64,000 bases of DNA from Hyphomicrobiales bacterium (GTDB lineage Bacteria; Pseudomonadota; Alphaproteobacteria; Rhizobiales; Rhizobiaceae): contig UCNG01000009.1 in the NCBI GenBank assembly GCA_900473915.1, forward strand, positions 21,179 to 85,178, read 5' to 3'. Positions 37,557-45,646 of the stretch are shown here, one piece after another (positions within the stretch are counted from its first letter, which is position 1; each line of letters starts with the position of its first letter). A program made the translations under genes and the position numbers. Under the pieces are notes generated by a model, which saw nothing but the letters and a program-made list of their open reading frames with translations, had not been told where the DNA came from and searched no databases.

Positions 37557-38936
37557 TTATCTCACGACCAGCAGAAGGCGGCCGCCATCGCGAAACAGTT
37601 CCAGCGCTAGGATGGCACGCTGGCGCGCGATCGCGCTGCGCAAATCAGCCAAGGAAGAAACAGGCGACCGGTTGACCGCAACGATCAAGTCGCCCGCTCG
37701 AAGGCCAGCACGCGCAGCCGGACTGCTCGGCGTGATGCTTTCAATCAAAATGCCTGGGGCGCCGGCTTGCCGCGCCTCGTTAACGGAAGCGGCGCGCATG
37801 TGCGCGCCATCGAGCGGGGTGCCGGATAGATCGGCGGATGCACCAGTTTCTGAAGCGATCTTGGCGCTGACGACCCGCTCGCTACTACCACGCTTGATTG
37901 TAAAGCTGATCGTGCTGCCGACTGGCGTGAGGCCGATGCGGTTTCTCAGGTCTGTCGCGCCCTGAACAGCACGCCCGCCGATCGCGGTGACCACATCGCC
38001 CACCTGCAAGCCGGCGCGCTGTGCCGGCGAGCCGGGCTCGATGCTGGCGATCACAGCTCCGCGCAGTTCGCCAAGCTTGAGCGCCTCCGCGATATCCGGC
38101 GTAAGGTCCTGGATACCGACGCCCAGCCTGCCGCGCCGCACTTCACCGTGTTCGATCAACTGCTTCATGACGGTTACGGCCATGTTACTAGGCACCGCGA
38201 AGCCGATGCCGATGTTGCCACCCGCAGGCGTAAGGATCGCCGTATTGATGCCGACTAGCGTGCCGTCTAGGGTCACCAGGGCACCGCCGGAATTGCCCGG
38301 ATTGATTGAGGCGTCAGTCTGAATGAAGTCCTCGTAGCCGTCATTGCTGATGCCGCTGCGACCGAGCGCGCTGACAATACCGGAGGTTACCGTTTGTCCC
38401 AGGCCGAAGGGGTTCCCGATCGCGACCACATAGTCGCCGACCTTGAGGCGATCCGAATCGCCGACCTCCAACGCGACGAGATTTCTGCTCTTGACCTTGA
38501 GCAGCGCGATGTCCGTTGCTTGATCGGAACCGACAAGCTCGGCACGCAGGCGTTGCCCGTCCTTCAGTGTGACCGTGATCGTGCGAGCATTGGCCACCAC
38601 GTGATGATTGGTCAGCACATGACCTTTGGCCGCGTCGACGATCACCCCGGAACCGGCGCTCATGCGCTGTTGCGGAGGCGGCGCATGCGGAAGATCAAAG
38701 AAGCGTCGGAAGTAAGGATCGTTGTAGAGTGGATTTGATGCCCCAGGTGTTTCTGAGACAACCGAGATGTTGACGACAGCCGGCGTCACCCGTTCCAGCA
38801 CGGGGGCAAGGGTGGGAAGCTCTCCCGCAACGCCCGGCACGGCCTGCCCGATTGTCGCGCACGGTAGCCCCGCGAAGGCGAGGATGGCGCATAATGTGAT
38901 GATGGGCGGACGCAGGGCTATGAGATTCCTGAACAT
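37557..38936 (-). CDS. degP: Periplasmic serine protease of the DegP/HtrA (Do) family
   Basis: About 459 residues from the ATG at 38934-38936, which has GGAGA upstream; a longer frame to 39164 overlaps the SPW gene and is not used. The first 30 residues look like a Sec signal peptide ending near GQA. The catalytic His is in TNHHVV, Asp in DIALLK and Ser in GNSGGA. Two PDZ domains follow (GRLGVGIQDLTP and GILIESITPSSPAARAGL regions). It acts as protease and chaperone on misfolded envelope proteins. It precedes ftsH in the operon. Confidence 0.94.
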   Translation of the reverse strand: MFRNLIALRPPIITLCAILAFAGLPCATIGQAVPGVAGELPTLAPVLERVTPAVVNISVVSETPGASNPLYNDPYFRRFFDLPHAPPPQQRMSAGSGVIVDAAKGHVLTNHHVVANARTITVTLKDGQRLRAELVGSDQATDIALLKVKSRNLVALEVGDSDRLKVGDYVVAIGNPFGLGQTVTSGIVSALGRSGISNDGYEDFIQTDASINPGNSGGALVTLDGTLVGINTAILTPAGGNIGIGFAVPSNMAVTVMKQLIEHGEVRRGRLGVGIQDLTPDIAEALKLGELRGAVIASIEPGSPAQRAGLQVGDVVTAIGGRAVQGATDLRNRIGLTPVGSTISFTIKRGSSERVVSAKIASETGASADLSGTPLDGAHMRAASVNEARQAGAPGILIESITPSSPAARAGLRAGDLIVAVNRSPVSSLADLRSAIARQRAILALELFRDGGRLLLVVR

Positions 38937-39007
38937 GAGCGATCTCCGTTTGGCCAGTCTGTTGGCTCCTCTGTTCCGCCTGAGGTTAGACGGAGAGTGC
39001 AAGAAAA

Positions 39008-39029
39008 TGGCCCGGCGCGTGCCGGGCCA
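39008..39029 (-). terminator. GC hairpin between the SPW gene and degP
   Basis: TGGCCCGGC, 4-nt loop, GCCGGGCCA. On the minus strand TTTTCTTGC follows, which fits a rho-independent terminator or attenuator ahead of degP. Confidence 0.65.
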
Positions 39030-39039
39030 CGTTGCAAAA

Positions 39040-39405
39040 TCATGCTGTCGATAGAGGTCGGTTTGTCGTGGACCACAGGCTGACCGCAGCGAGCACGGCG
39101 ACGACGAGGCCGGCGACCACATGCACCCACATCGCGGCTGGGAGGCCAGAGAAGCCCAGTGCACAAGGCGCGATTACGGACCAAAGGCCGAGCGCCACGT
39201 TGGTCCATTCCTCGACCTGATGGAATGTGTAGAGCGCAGCGACCGCGATCAGCGTCACGGCAGCACCGACGATCCAGGCATTCCATGCGGCATAGGTTTC
39301 AGCCGCATAGCCGAGATACCAGGGCGAGAGCAGAAGACCGAGACCGGCAATGATGTTGACGACATCGAAAGCCGCCCGCTTATCGGAAGACAAAGACTTC
39401 AGCAT
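39040..39405 (-). CDS. SPW repeat membrane protein
   Basis: 121 residues with four hydrophobic segments. Two repeats carry the family mark: GLGLLLSPWYLGYA near residue 22 and GLWSVIAPCALGFSG near 73, where the Ser-Pro-Trp is degenerate in the second. The function of SPW proteins is unknown; they sit in the inner membrane and are frequent beside stress genes. It lies between the omega-like gene and degP, all on the minus strand. Confidence 0.85.
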   Translation of the reverse strand: MLKSLSSDKRAAFDVVNIIAGLGLLLSPWYLGYAAETYAAWNAWIVGAAVTLIAVAALYTFHQVEEWTNVALGLWSVIAPCALGFSGLPAAMWVHVVAGLVVAVLAAVSLWSTTNRPLSTA

Positions 39406-39438
39406 CGTTCATTCCTCCGTGTCGGTTTGCTTGCATCT

Positions 39439-39756
39439 TCAATGAACGGTCTTTCGCGAACGGGAGGCGGGTGCGGCGGCGCTTCCGCCACCGCCATCGC
39501 GAAGCCTGGAAGCCGGATCGGGCGGAGGCAAAAGCTGCCTTTCATCTGCTCCAGGCAGAAACGGTGCGAGTTCATCCCGCGTGAACGCGCCCGCTGCGAT
39601 CTCGTGCAGGGCAAGATCGCCCACGCTGCGATCGACTGCGTCGAGCCTCGGTTCCGCGCCCCGGGCGAGCGCCCGGATGCGGGAGGCAGCGGCAAGCGTC
39701 AGCGCGAACCGGTTCGGCAGAACCTTCTGGCAATCGAAAACGACATGCGTATCCAT
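39439..39756 (-). CDS. RNA polymerase omega-like protein (RpoZ paralogue)
   Basis: 105 residues. VLPNRFALTLAAASRIRALARG near residues 12-33 and LALHEIAAGAFTRDEL near 48-63 match the core of the omega subunit (vpNRFeLvllAa.Ra, valrEIa). The N-terminus differs from RpoZ and the last 40 residues (GGGGSAAAPASRSRK) are a low-complexity tail. RpoZ binds the beta' subunit and helps assembly. A second omega in a stress island might retune RNA polymerase; that is speculation. It follows the NDUFS4-like gene by 9 nt, so both share one transcript. Confidence 0.75.
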   Translation of the reverse strand: MDTHVVFDCQKVLPNRFALTLAAASRIRALARGAEPRLDAVDRSVGDLALHEIAAGAFTRDELAPFLPGADERQLLPPPDPASRLRDGGGGSAAAPASRSRKTVH

Positions 39757-39765
39757 CGCTGCACC

Positions 39766-40530
39766 TCATGCTGCCTTTCGTGTGCCTGAATCATCCCGAT
39801 CATCCGCGAACTCGCGTTCAAGCGCGAGCAGCGCCTGCTCGACCTCGTAGAGGCGCGACGGCCGGTCGTTCTCGGGCATGCCTTCGTTGGTGGCCTGGTC
39901 GATCAGGTACTCGGTCCAGGCCCAGTTCATCAGGATCGCGCGCTTCGCTTCCAGCGTCAGCGTCGGATCGCTGATCACCTTCATGGGCGTCGTCCAGCTT
40001 TCAGGATCGGGCGGGTCGTTGCGGTTCGCCGCGCCGTCGAGCGCAAGCCCGTAGGTCTCCTGAAGGGCGGCGAGCCCGAGCCGGTCGAGGGTCGCGTCCG
40101 AGAAGGCGTGGGTTGATTTTCCTACATACGCCTGCTTCTCATCGGCGCGCTGGCTGCGGCCATTGCCTGTCTTCTGCCGGGGCGGTGTCTGGACCATATA
40201 GGTCAGACCCTGTCGCTCGGCATAGCGGATGGCCGATTGCAATGTCGGGAAGCTCAGCTCGACCTGGGTCAGCGTATCGTCGCCGCCCGTGTAGCCCATC
40301 AGCGGCTCAATGAAGGGCGCGGTGCGCCGCTCGAACACAAGTCGCCAGCCCTTCGTGCGGGCCTTGCCGGAGGTCGTCACCGCGCGGGACGGCTTGTAGA
40401 TACGCGCAACCGCGCCATCCGGGAAGACCGAGCGCCCCATCGAAAGGGGCTTGTGCCGGTTGTCGTTCGACGGCCACTCTTGCGGAATTGAATTTCCAGT
40501 TGATCTGTTGATCTTTCTCGTCATCTCCAT
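39766..40530 (-). CDS. NDUFS4-like (ETC complex I) domain fused to an EKRAIL-type domain
   Basis: 254 residues. The N-terminal part, ARIYKPSRAVTTSGKARTKG, PLMGYTGGDDTLTQVELSF and AIRYAERQGLTYMV, matches NDUFS4/ETC_C1, an accessory subunit of respiratory complex I. The C-terminal part from about residue 190 (DPTLTLEAKRAILMNWAWTE, LYEVEQALLALE) repeats the domain of the groEL-linked protein at 19857-20255. True NDUFS4 orthologues in alphaproteobacteria are about 100 residues and lack this tail. AGGGAGGG precedes the start. It lies upstream of the omega-like gene. Confidence 0.8.
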   Translation of the reverse strand: MEMTRKINRSTGNSIPQEWPSNDNRHKPLSMGRSVFPDGAVARIYKPSRAVTTSGKARTKGWRLVFERRTAPFIEPLMGYTGGDDTLTQVELSFPTLQSAIRYAERQGLTYMVQTPPRQKTGNGRSQRADEKQAYVGKSTHAFSDATLDRLGLAALQETYGLALDGAANRNDPPDPESWTTPMKVISDPTLTLEAKRAILMNWAWTEYLIDQATNEGMPENDRPSRLYEVEQALLALEREFADDRDDSGTRKAA

Positions 40531-40605
40531 TGTTCATCCCTCCCTCTCTAGCGAAGGATGCAGCCGACGGCGGCTAGATGGCCCGCCGCCGGCGCCTGCC
40601 ATGCG

Positions 40606-41115
40606 TCAACTCTTGATGGCGATGCGCTTCACCTGCGACTGCGCCTTTTCGCTCTTGGGCAAGGTCACGGTCAGCACGCCGTTTTTGAACCGCGCGTCGA
40701 CCTGGTCGTCCTTGACCTCGTAGCCGAGCGGGATGCGACGCTCGAAGCGGCCATAGAAGCGCTCGGAGAACTGTCGGTCCTTGTCCTCCGTCTCGGAGCG
40801 CTTCTCGCCCCGCAGCGTCAGCACGCCGTCGTCGAGCAGGACCTCAATGTCCTTCTCTTCGAGGCCCGGTACCTCAGCTGTTACCTTGATTTCCTTCTCG
40901 CCGTCGGAGATCTCCACGCTCGGCCAGCCGCCGCTGAAGGCGGAAGCTCCCACGAGAGAGGGCAGGTTGGAGCCGAAGCCGCGGAAGACGTCGTCGAACA
41001 GCCTGTTCACCTCGCGATGCAGCGAAAGGAACGGATCACGATCGCCATCGCGCAAAACACTGGGAACCTGATTGCCGTTGCTGCGGCCCCAGGGGATCAA
41101 ATCACGGACACTCAT
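40606..41115 (-). CDS. Small heat shock protein Hsp20 (copy 1)
   Basis: 169 residues from the ATG at 41113-41115, preceded by AGGAGAAG. The alpha-crystallin domain runs from PSVEISDGEKEIKVTAEVPG to the hallmark GVLTVTLPK near the end, with AxxxNGVLTV written ARFKNGVLTV. The long N-terminus (DPFLSLHREVNRLFDDVFRGF) is of the class seen in plant-like bacterial Hsp20s. It holds unfolded proteins without ATP. It is of a different subgroup from the other two copies here. Confidence 0.95.
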   Translation of the reverse strand: MSVRDLIPWGRSNGNQVPSVLRDGDRDPFLSLHREVNRLFDDVFRGFGSNLPSLVGASAFSGGWPSVEISDGEKEIKVTAEVPGLEEKDIEVLLDDGVLTLRGEKRSETEDKDRQFSERFYGRFERRIPLGYEVKDDQVDARFKNGVLTVTLPKSEKAQSQVKRIAIKS

Positions 41116-41160
41116 TGTTCTTCTCCTTTCTGTTCGTTCGATTGACAATGCTTTCCCGTC

Positions 41161-41183
41161 GGCGCCGGGAAGTGCCCGGCGCC
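41161..41183 (-). terminator. GC hairpin between two hsp20 genes
   Basis: GGCGCCGGG, 5-nt loop, CCCGGCGCC. On the minus strand it lies after copy 2 and before copy 1, with no long T run. Confidence 0.55.
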
Positions 41184-41211
41184 TTGCGCGAATTACGCTG
41201 AGAGAGCTAAC

Positions 41212-41688
41212 TCAGGCGGCCTGCTTGTCGGCCTCGATCTGCCTGGTCTCGACCTTGGGCAGCGCCTCGCCGGCCGCGATCTGGATCTTGCGCGGCTTCA
41301 TCTCTTCGGGAATCTCGCGCTTGAGATCAATCGTCAGCAGACCATTGACGAGGCTGGCGCCCACGACCTTCACGTGGTCGGCCAGTTCAAAGCGACGCTG
41401 GAATGTGCGCGCGGCAATTCCGCGATGCAGATACTGGCTGTTATCCTCGCCAGCCTTCTGACCGGATACAACGAGCATGTTCTGCTCCTGGGTGATGGTC
41501 AGTTCGTCCTGCGAGAAGCCGGCCACCGCCATGGTAATGCGGTAGTCGTCCTCGCCGGTCTTGGCTATGTCATAAGGCGGCCAGTTGTCGATGGTCTCGA
41601 CACGGCTCGCAGCTTCGAGCGCGTTCAGCATTCGGTCGAAGCCGATGCTCGACCGGAACAGGGGAGTAAAATCGAAAGTGGTTCTCAT
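41212..41688 (-). CDS. Small heat shock protein Hsp20, IbpA-like (copy 2)
   Basis: 158 residues from the ATG at 41686-41688, with AGGATGTGG upstream. FDFTPLFRSSIGFDRMLNAL at the start and NWPPYDIAKTGEDDYRITMA are hallmarks of the IbpA/HspA class of rhizobia. LVNGLLTIDLKREIPEE closes the alpha-crystallin domain. It is the upstream gene of the minus-strand row and probably its entry point. It is clearly homologous to copy 3 at 42351, which lies on the other strand. Confidence 0.95.
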   Translation of the reverse strand: MRTTFDFTPLFRSSIGFDRMLNALEAASRVETIDNWPPYDIAKTGEDDYRITMAVAGFSQDELTITQEQNMLVVSGQKAGEDNSQYLHRGIAARTFQRRFELADHVKVVGASLVNGLLTIDLKREIPEEMKPRKIQIAAGEALPKVETRQIEADKQAA

Positions 41689-41926
41689 AGCCACATCCTC
41701 CTTGTGAAGCAACATGGGTACAAGTTTCTATTTCCGTCGGCGATGTCATTCACCGTTCGACGGGCCAGACCCCGATGGGCGTCCGGCGACTGCGATTTAG
41801 GTTTGGCAATTTGCCTGTTCAAGAGGTTGCCGAGCGCACCGTGACACTTTTTTTCTGTGACCGCGCCGCTTATCTAATAGCCATGTGGATGATCGGAATA
41901 CCACCCGAAATGCAGGAGGTAACTAA

Positions 41927-42145
41927 ATGACGCTGGATGAAATTACTTCTGTCCTGGGCCCGGTAGACTCCAGTCTTGTTGCTGAAATCAACCGAACCGG
42001 CGCGTCAGCGGCTGAACTCGCCGAAGCTTGGGCCTGGTTTAATGCTGACGAAGCGTTGGTCAACGAGGGACGATCACTGCCGTCAGGAAGAGTCACAGAG
42101 CTTGTTGGAATACTGGAAGTGGCAGAATTGACCGAGGATACTTAA
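41927..42145 (+). CDS. Small conserved protein near hsp20 genes
   Basis: 72 residues: MTLDEITSVLGPVDSSLVAE, ASAAELAEAWAWFNADEALV, LPSGRVTELVGILE. A clear GGAGG box precedes the ATG. It is acidic and helical. I recall similar small proteins near heat-shock genes in rhizobia but no function. It is divergent from hsp20 copy 2 and about 200 nt ahead of copy 3. Confidence 0.7.
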   Translation: MTLDEITSVLGPVDSSLVAEINRTGASAAELAEAWAWFNADEALVNEGRSLPSGRVTELVGILEVAELTEDT

Positions 42146-42350
42146 GGAGGGAAGGGCGCCGGAAGTTGAAAATCTCCTTCGCGATCAGCGCTCGCTGTTT
42201 AACTGGGCTACGATGTTTTTATTCGGCGCCTTTGAATCCGGGAATCTCAAAACCAAATCAGTTGCCGCCAGTTGCTGAAGACAGGGCTGGTCTTGCCGGA
42301 GGCGCCGTCGAGCAGCGCGGCAGATACATCCATGTTGCTTCAAGAAGAAT

Positions 42351-42818
42351 ATGGCTATGGCGACATCTTACGATTTCTCTCCCCTCTGCCGGTCGAGCGT
42401 CGGCTTCGACCGGGTCTTCAATCTGCTGGAAAACGTTCAGCGCGCGCGATCCGTGAGCGACTGGCCGCCCTATGGCGTCGTGAAGACGGGAAACGACAGT
42501 TATCGTATCTCGGTCTCGGTCGCTGGATTTGCGCAGGACAATCTCGAGGTCACTTTCCAGTCGAACCTACTCTCCATAACCGGCAAGAAGCAGGAAGCAC
42601 CTGACGACAGCTACTTGCACCGCGGCATTATTGGCAGGCCGTTCGAACACCGCATCGAACTGGCCGATCATGTCAGGGTAGAAGCAGCTGAGCTGAGCAA
42701 CGGTTCGATGTCGATAAATCTCGTTCGCGAGATTCCGGAGACACTGAAGCCGCGCAAGATTGTCGTACAGGCCGCCCCTACTTCTCCGGTGCGAACCGAA
42801 GGGCAGAAGGCGGCTTGA
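42351..42818 (+). CDS. Small heat shock protein Hsp20, IbpA-like (copy 3)
   Basis: 155 residues. SYDFSPLCRSSVGFDRVFNL and DWPPYGVVKTGNDSYRISVS match copy 2 almost block by block, and LSNGSMSINLVREIPE closes the alpha-crystallin domain. The start at 42351 has only a weak AAGAAG box; an ATG at 42357 is the alternative. In the 205 nt before it I see no gene. It is the same class as copy 2 but has diverged, for instance Cys at the eleventh residue. Confidence 0.94.
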   Translation: MAMATSYDFSPLCRSSVGFDRVFNLLENVQRARSVSDWPPYGVVKTGNDSYRISVSVAGFAQDNLEVTFQSNLLSITGKKQEAPDDSYLHRGIIGRPFEHRIELADHVRVEAAELSNGSMSINLVREIPETLKPRKIVVQAAPTSPVRTEGQKAA

Positions 42819-42892
42819 TTAGCGTTACGATCAAGCATGGCATCGTGGTTATGGCGCCTATCAATATTCCTGGTTGAAAAAGGAGAGAGTCA

Positions 42893-43213
42893 ATGAAACC
42901 CGATATGTTCAAGCAGCCCGTTTCAGTTCTTGTCGGCCTAGGCTTTCCGACGCAAGTTCTCGGTGTGCTGGATGCCTATAAGTTTCTCATTGAATGGCCT
43001 GTTTCCTCTAGGGACGCAGCGCACTCGGTCGCGCTGAAGGCGTGTAGAGCCGCGTTGCGGGGTGAAATTGAAGCAGAGACAGCGCGCGCCCTCTTCACCG
43101 GCTTTGCTGAGAAACACGACCTTCTTGCGTCCGAAATTGACGCCGTCGCTGTATCCCGCATTCGGCGGGACAAAGATCCGCACGTGAGTTGCGACGGGGC
43201 GGATGTCACCTAA
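42893..43213 (+). CDS. DUF982 domain protein
   Basis: 106 residues: FKQPVSVLVGLGFPTQVLGV, DAYKFLIEWPVSSRDAAHSV, ALKACRAALRGEIEAETARA. This is the DUF982 pattern, frequent in Rhizobiales on plasmids and islands, with no known function. AAAGGAGAGAG precedes the ATG. It follows hsp20 copy 3 by 74 nt and is the last gene before the right-hand repeat. Confidence 0.82.
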   Translation: MKPDMFKQPVSVLVGLGFPTQVLGVLDAYKFLIEWPVSSRDAAHSVALKACRAALRGEIEAETARALFTGFAEKHDLLASEIDAVAVSRIRRDKDPHVSCDGADVT

Positions 43214-43627
43214 CGCGTTACAGCAGTTTGCCAACAAGGTGATACCTCTTGGCAGCCATTTTTACTTCAGAGCGTGCAGCTTTGGGAGTTAAGTGGCTTG
43301 GCATTCCGGTCGATGACGAGCGGTGGAACCGGGCAGCCTTAGGCCCCAACTTTTCCGCCGTCGTTTCGAAACCGACCCGTTCGTCAGGTGCAGGACGATG
43401 CAAATGTGCTCCATCATAGACTGTAGCGCTGAGCCCTCTGCTGATCCCATCGAGTGGTTGTGCGAAACATAGATGTTTTCCAGATATTCTTGTTTCTACC
43501 ACTCCGTTTGGCCAGAGGGGGGAGGCCTGACGTGAAACGTGCACATGAGTTCGGCGAGTTCCTATCTATCAGCCCTTCGGGGTAGGGGCGCTTTGTATAG
43601 TCACGGTCTCAGATTGCCACTTTTAGC
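43214..43627. other. About 410 nt at the right end of the accessory block, no gene seen
   Basis: A frame open on the minus strand (43218-43544) has no recognisable content. The stretch ends at the right-hand copy of the 37-nt repeat. This would be the non-coding end of the integrated element. Confidence 0.45.
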
Positions 43628-43664
43628 GAGTGTTGGTATCGGTGGATGCGAGCCCCCGCAACCA
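43628..43664 (+). repeat. 37-nt direct repeat, right copy (putative attR with tRNA 3' end)
   Basis: 33 of 37 nt equal the copy at 10733-10769, same orientation. The last 13 nt (43652-43664, GCCCCCGCAACCA) match the 3' end of bacterial initiator tRNA including CCA. Here, unlike the left copy, a real terminator hairpin follows (43672-43701), as expected for the original end of a tRNA gene. Core genes begin right after. A full tRNA is not present in the window. Confidence 0.6.
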
Positions 43665-43671
43665 ACGATCC

Positions 43672-43701
43672 AAAACCCCGTTGCCCACGCAGCGGGGTTT
43701 T
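43672..43701 (+). terminator. Rho-independent terminator just after the right repeat
   Basis: AAAACCCCG, 12-nt loop, CGGGGTTTT. It lies 7 nt after a sequence like a tRNA 3' end, so it may be the former terminator of that tRNA gene. Confidence 0.75.
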
Positions 43702-43804
43702 GGCGTTTCCGGAGCAAACATGACACCAGCGGATAACGGCCCCTTTCGCTGGGGTGAACCGGATCATAGCGACCAGACCCTGCGATAGTGCCACCGCTCG
43801 ATCC

Positions 43805-44422
43805 TCAGGTGAGCTTGGCCTTCACAAACACATCGTAGCGCGTGCTTTTCCCGAGTATCTGATGGGAAGGCTTGCGCAGCCCCGGCATGGGTTCGGCTCG
43901 CAATGGCCATTTCAACACCACGCGGTACTGCGCGGCCTCCAGCGCCACCTGCATCAGTTTTTCGGCGTCCGGATCGGTGCCGACGATCTCGCGGATCTGG
44001 CGCATTTCCTTCTTGACGAGTGCGCTGTTGCCGCGTGGAGGGTGCATTGGGTCAACCAGCACGACCTGCGGCTTCAATTCGGGCAGGAGGCGGCAGGAAT
44101 CGCCGTGCAGCAATGTCATGCGCCCGACGGTTTCCGCATAGCGATCGCCTTCAGCGCTTGCGCGCGCCAGTCCATCGGCTAGAAGACCATGCATCTTTTC
44201 GGAGCGTTCTATCAAGGTTACCTTGGCACCAAGCGATGCCAGCAAAAACGCATCCCGGCCAAGCCCTGCCGTCGCATCTATAATTTCCGGCATAACATCG
44301 CGCGTCAATCCGGCCGCCTTGGCTAGCGCCTGTCCGCGACCTTCGCCAGAGCGAAACCGGTGGCCGACGGCACCTCCGACGAAATCAACGACCAGTTCCG
44401 ACGTATCGATTTTCTGCGACAT
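43805..44422 (-). CDS. rsmJ: 16S rRNA (guanine-N2) methyltransferase RsmJ-like
   Basis: 205 residues. The SAM site is DATAGLGRDAFLLASLG (about 49-65), and VVLVDPMHPPR (about 120-130) holds the catalytic DPMxPxR of RsmJ (YhiQ). QKIDTSELVVDFVGGAVGHR at the start also fits. RsmJ methylates G1516 of 16S rRNA in E. coli. It lies 8 nt after the pseudouridine synthase gene, so both are RNA-modification genes of one operon. It is the first core gene after the accessory block. Confidence 0.9.
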   Translation of the reverse strand: MSQKIDTSELVVDFVGGAVGHRFRSGEGRGQALAKAAGLTRDVMPEIIDATAGLGRDAFLLASLGAKVTLIERSEKMHGLLADGLARASAEGDRYAETVGRMTLLHGDSCRLLPELKPQVVLVDPMHPPRGNSALVKKEMRQIREIVGTDPDAEKLMQVALEAAQYRVVLKWPLRAEPMPGLRKPSHQILGKSTRYDVFVKAKLT

Positions 44423-44430
44423 GGATGCTC

Positions 44431-45099
44431 TCAGAACGGACAGGGCGCGGTGAACGTCAAGGCGCTGCCATCGGGATGGCGGAAAGCCAGTTCTTCCGCA
44501 TGCAGCAGCAGACGGTCCGCAGCGGTCAGCGCTTCGCCTTCGGCATAGAATTCATCGCCGAGGATCACATGCCCCAGCGCCTTCATATGCACCCGCAGCT
44601 GGTGCGTACGGCCTGTCAGCGGACAAAGCCGCAGTCGGGTTGTGCGCTCGTCCCGGTCCAGAACCTGCCAGCGTGTCTGTGCGGGCTTACCGTGAGCGCG
44701 ATCGATACGATGCCGCGGCTTGTTGTCCGGATCGATTGCCAAGGGCAGGTCGATCAGTCCTTCGTCTTCCTCAATATGTCCCCAGACCACGGCTACATAG
44801 GATTTCTGCGTTGTCCGGCCCTCGAACTGTGAGGCGATGGCGGCATGCGCCTTGCGGTTGAGTGACATGAGAACAAGGCCAGATGTGTCCTTGTCGAGAC
44901 GGTTGATCATTTGAGCTTGTGGAAACTGCTTTTGAACTCGTGTCGCGAGACTATCCGCCAGCGCGGGGTGGCGTCCCGGTACAGACAACAAGCCGCTTGG
45001 CTTGTCCAGCACGAGAAACCCCTCATCGCGATGAAGAATCGAGACATAGGGTTCCAGCGGGGGATGATAGATGGGAGACACAGCGGATAACACACTCAT
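44431..45099 (-). CDS. rluA: RluA-family pseudouridine synthase
   Basis: 222 residues if the ATG at 45097-45099 is used; ATGs at 45114 and 45126 are alternatives. The catalytic Asp is in NRLDKDTSGL (about 84-93), and RTHQLRVHMKALGHVILGD near 175-193 is the second conserved block. No S4 domain is present, as in RluA itself, which modifies U746 of 23S rRNA and U32 of some tRNAs. That exact target is inferred from length and similarity. It precedes rsmJ. Confidence 0.88.
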   Translation of the reverse strand: MSVLSAVSPIYHPPLEPYVSILHRDEGFLVLDKPSGLLSVPGRHPALADSLATRVQKQFPQAQMINRLDKDTSGLVLMSLNRKAHAAIASQFEGRTTQKSYVAVVWGHIEEDEGLIDLPLAIDPDNKPRHRIDRAHGKPAQTRWQVLDRDERTTRLRLCPLTGRTHQLRVHMKALGHVILGDEFYAEGEALTAADRLLLHAEELAFRHPDGSALTFTAPCPF

Positions 45100-45206
45100 G
45101 ATCTCTTCTAGCATGTTTTTCGTCATGCGGAGAAGTTCGCGCTCATGTCTGCGACGGCAAATGACATGCTATCCACCGTCGGGTTGAACCAGTGCAGGGA
45201 AGCAAA

Positions 45207-45296
45207 TGGCGGAGAGGGAGGGATTCGAACCCCCGATGGAGTTGCCCCCATGCCGCATTTCGAGTGCGGTGCTTTCAACCACTCAGCCACCTCTCC
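45207..45296 (-). tRNA. tRNA-Ser (anticodon CGA)
   Basis: Read on the minus strand it begins GGAGAGGTGGCTGAGTGGT, and has a loop CTCGAAA between CCGCA and TGCGG, a long variable arm (CATGGGGGCAACTCCATC) and the T arm GGGTTCGAATCCC. The end is CTCTCC plus GCCA, so CCA is encoded. Acceptor and anticodon stems pair fully. It reads UCG codons. No sign of an integrated element is seen at this tRNA. Confidence 0.97.
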
Positions 45297-45435
45297 GCGT
45301 TGTGCAGCACTGAAAACGATCCTTGAAGAATCGCTCAGTAACAAGCATCAATAACGAATGCCGAGCGTGCAGCGGCTCAATAACGGGCCAGCGCCGATTA
45401 GACAAGAGCTAATTTGCATTCCGTTGTGAAAATTC

Positions 45436-45465
45436 TTGACTTTTCTGCCGCTTCGAACCTATAAG
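45436..45465 (+). promoter_or_regulatory. Promoter of rplU-rpmA
   Basis: TTGACT (45436-45441) and TATAAG (45460-45465) are 18 nt apart. The leader to the rplU start is about 175 nt, long enough for regulation by a ribosomal protein. Apart from this promoter I see nothing between the tRNA and rplU. Confidence 0.65.
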
Positions 45466-45646
45466 CACCAGACCTTGGGCGTGGGGTGATCCGCGCCTAT
45501 TGTTTTGATTGCAGATTTCGGGCTTTTCCGGGGCTGCGATCAAGGGCAAAAGCCCGCTCATCAACCGACTGATAAAAAGACGGCCCATCACTTCGACGCC
45601 AATGTCGCGGAATGAGAGCCGGACCGAACAACCGAAAGGACAACAA

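Noticed and set aside
35748-37610. 620-codon open frame on plus strand, opposite ftsH
   Set aside because: It lies wholly opposite a perfect FtsH. Long antisense frames are usual in high-GC genes, and its sequence is rich in Arg, Asp and His repeats with no motif.
43218-43544. 108-codon minus-strand frame at the island end
   Set aside because: No motif, no ribosome-binding site, and composition typical of non-coding GC-rich DNA.
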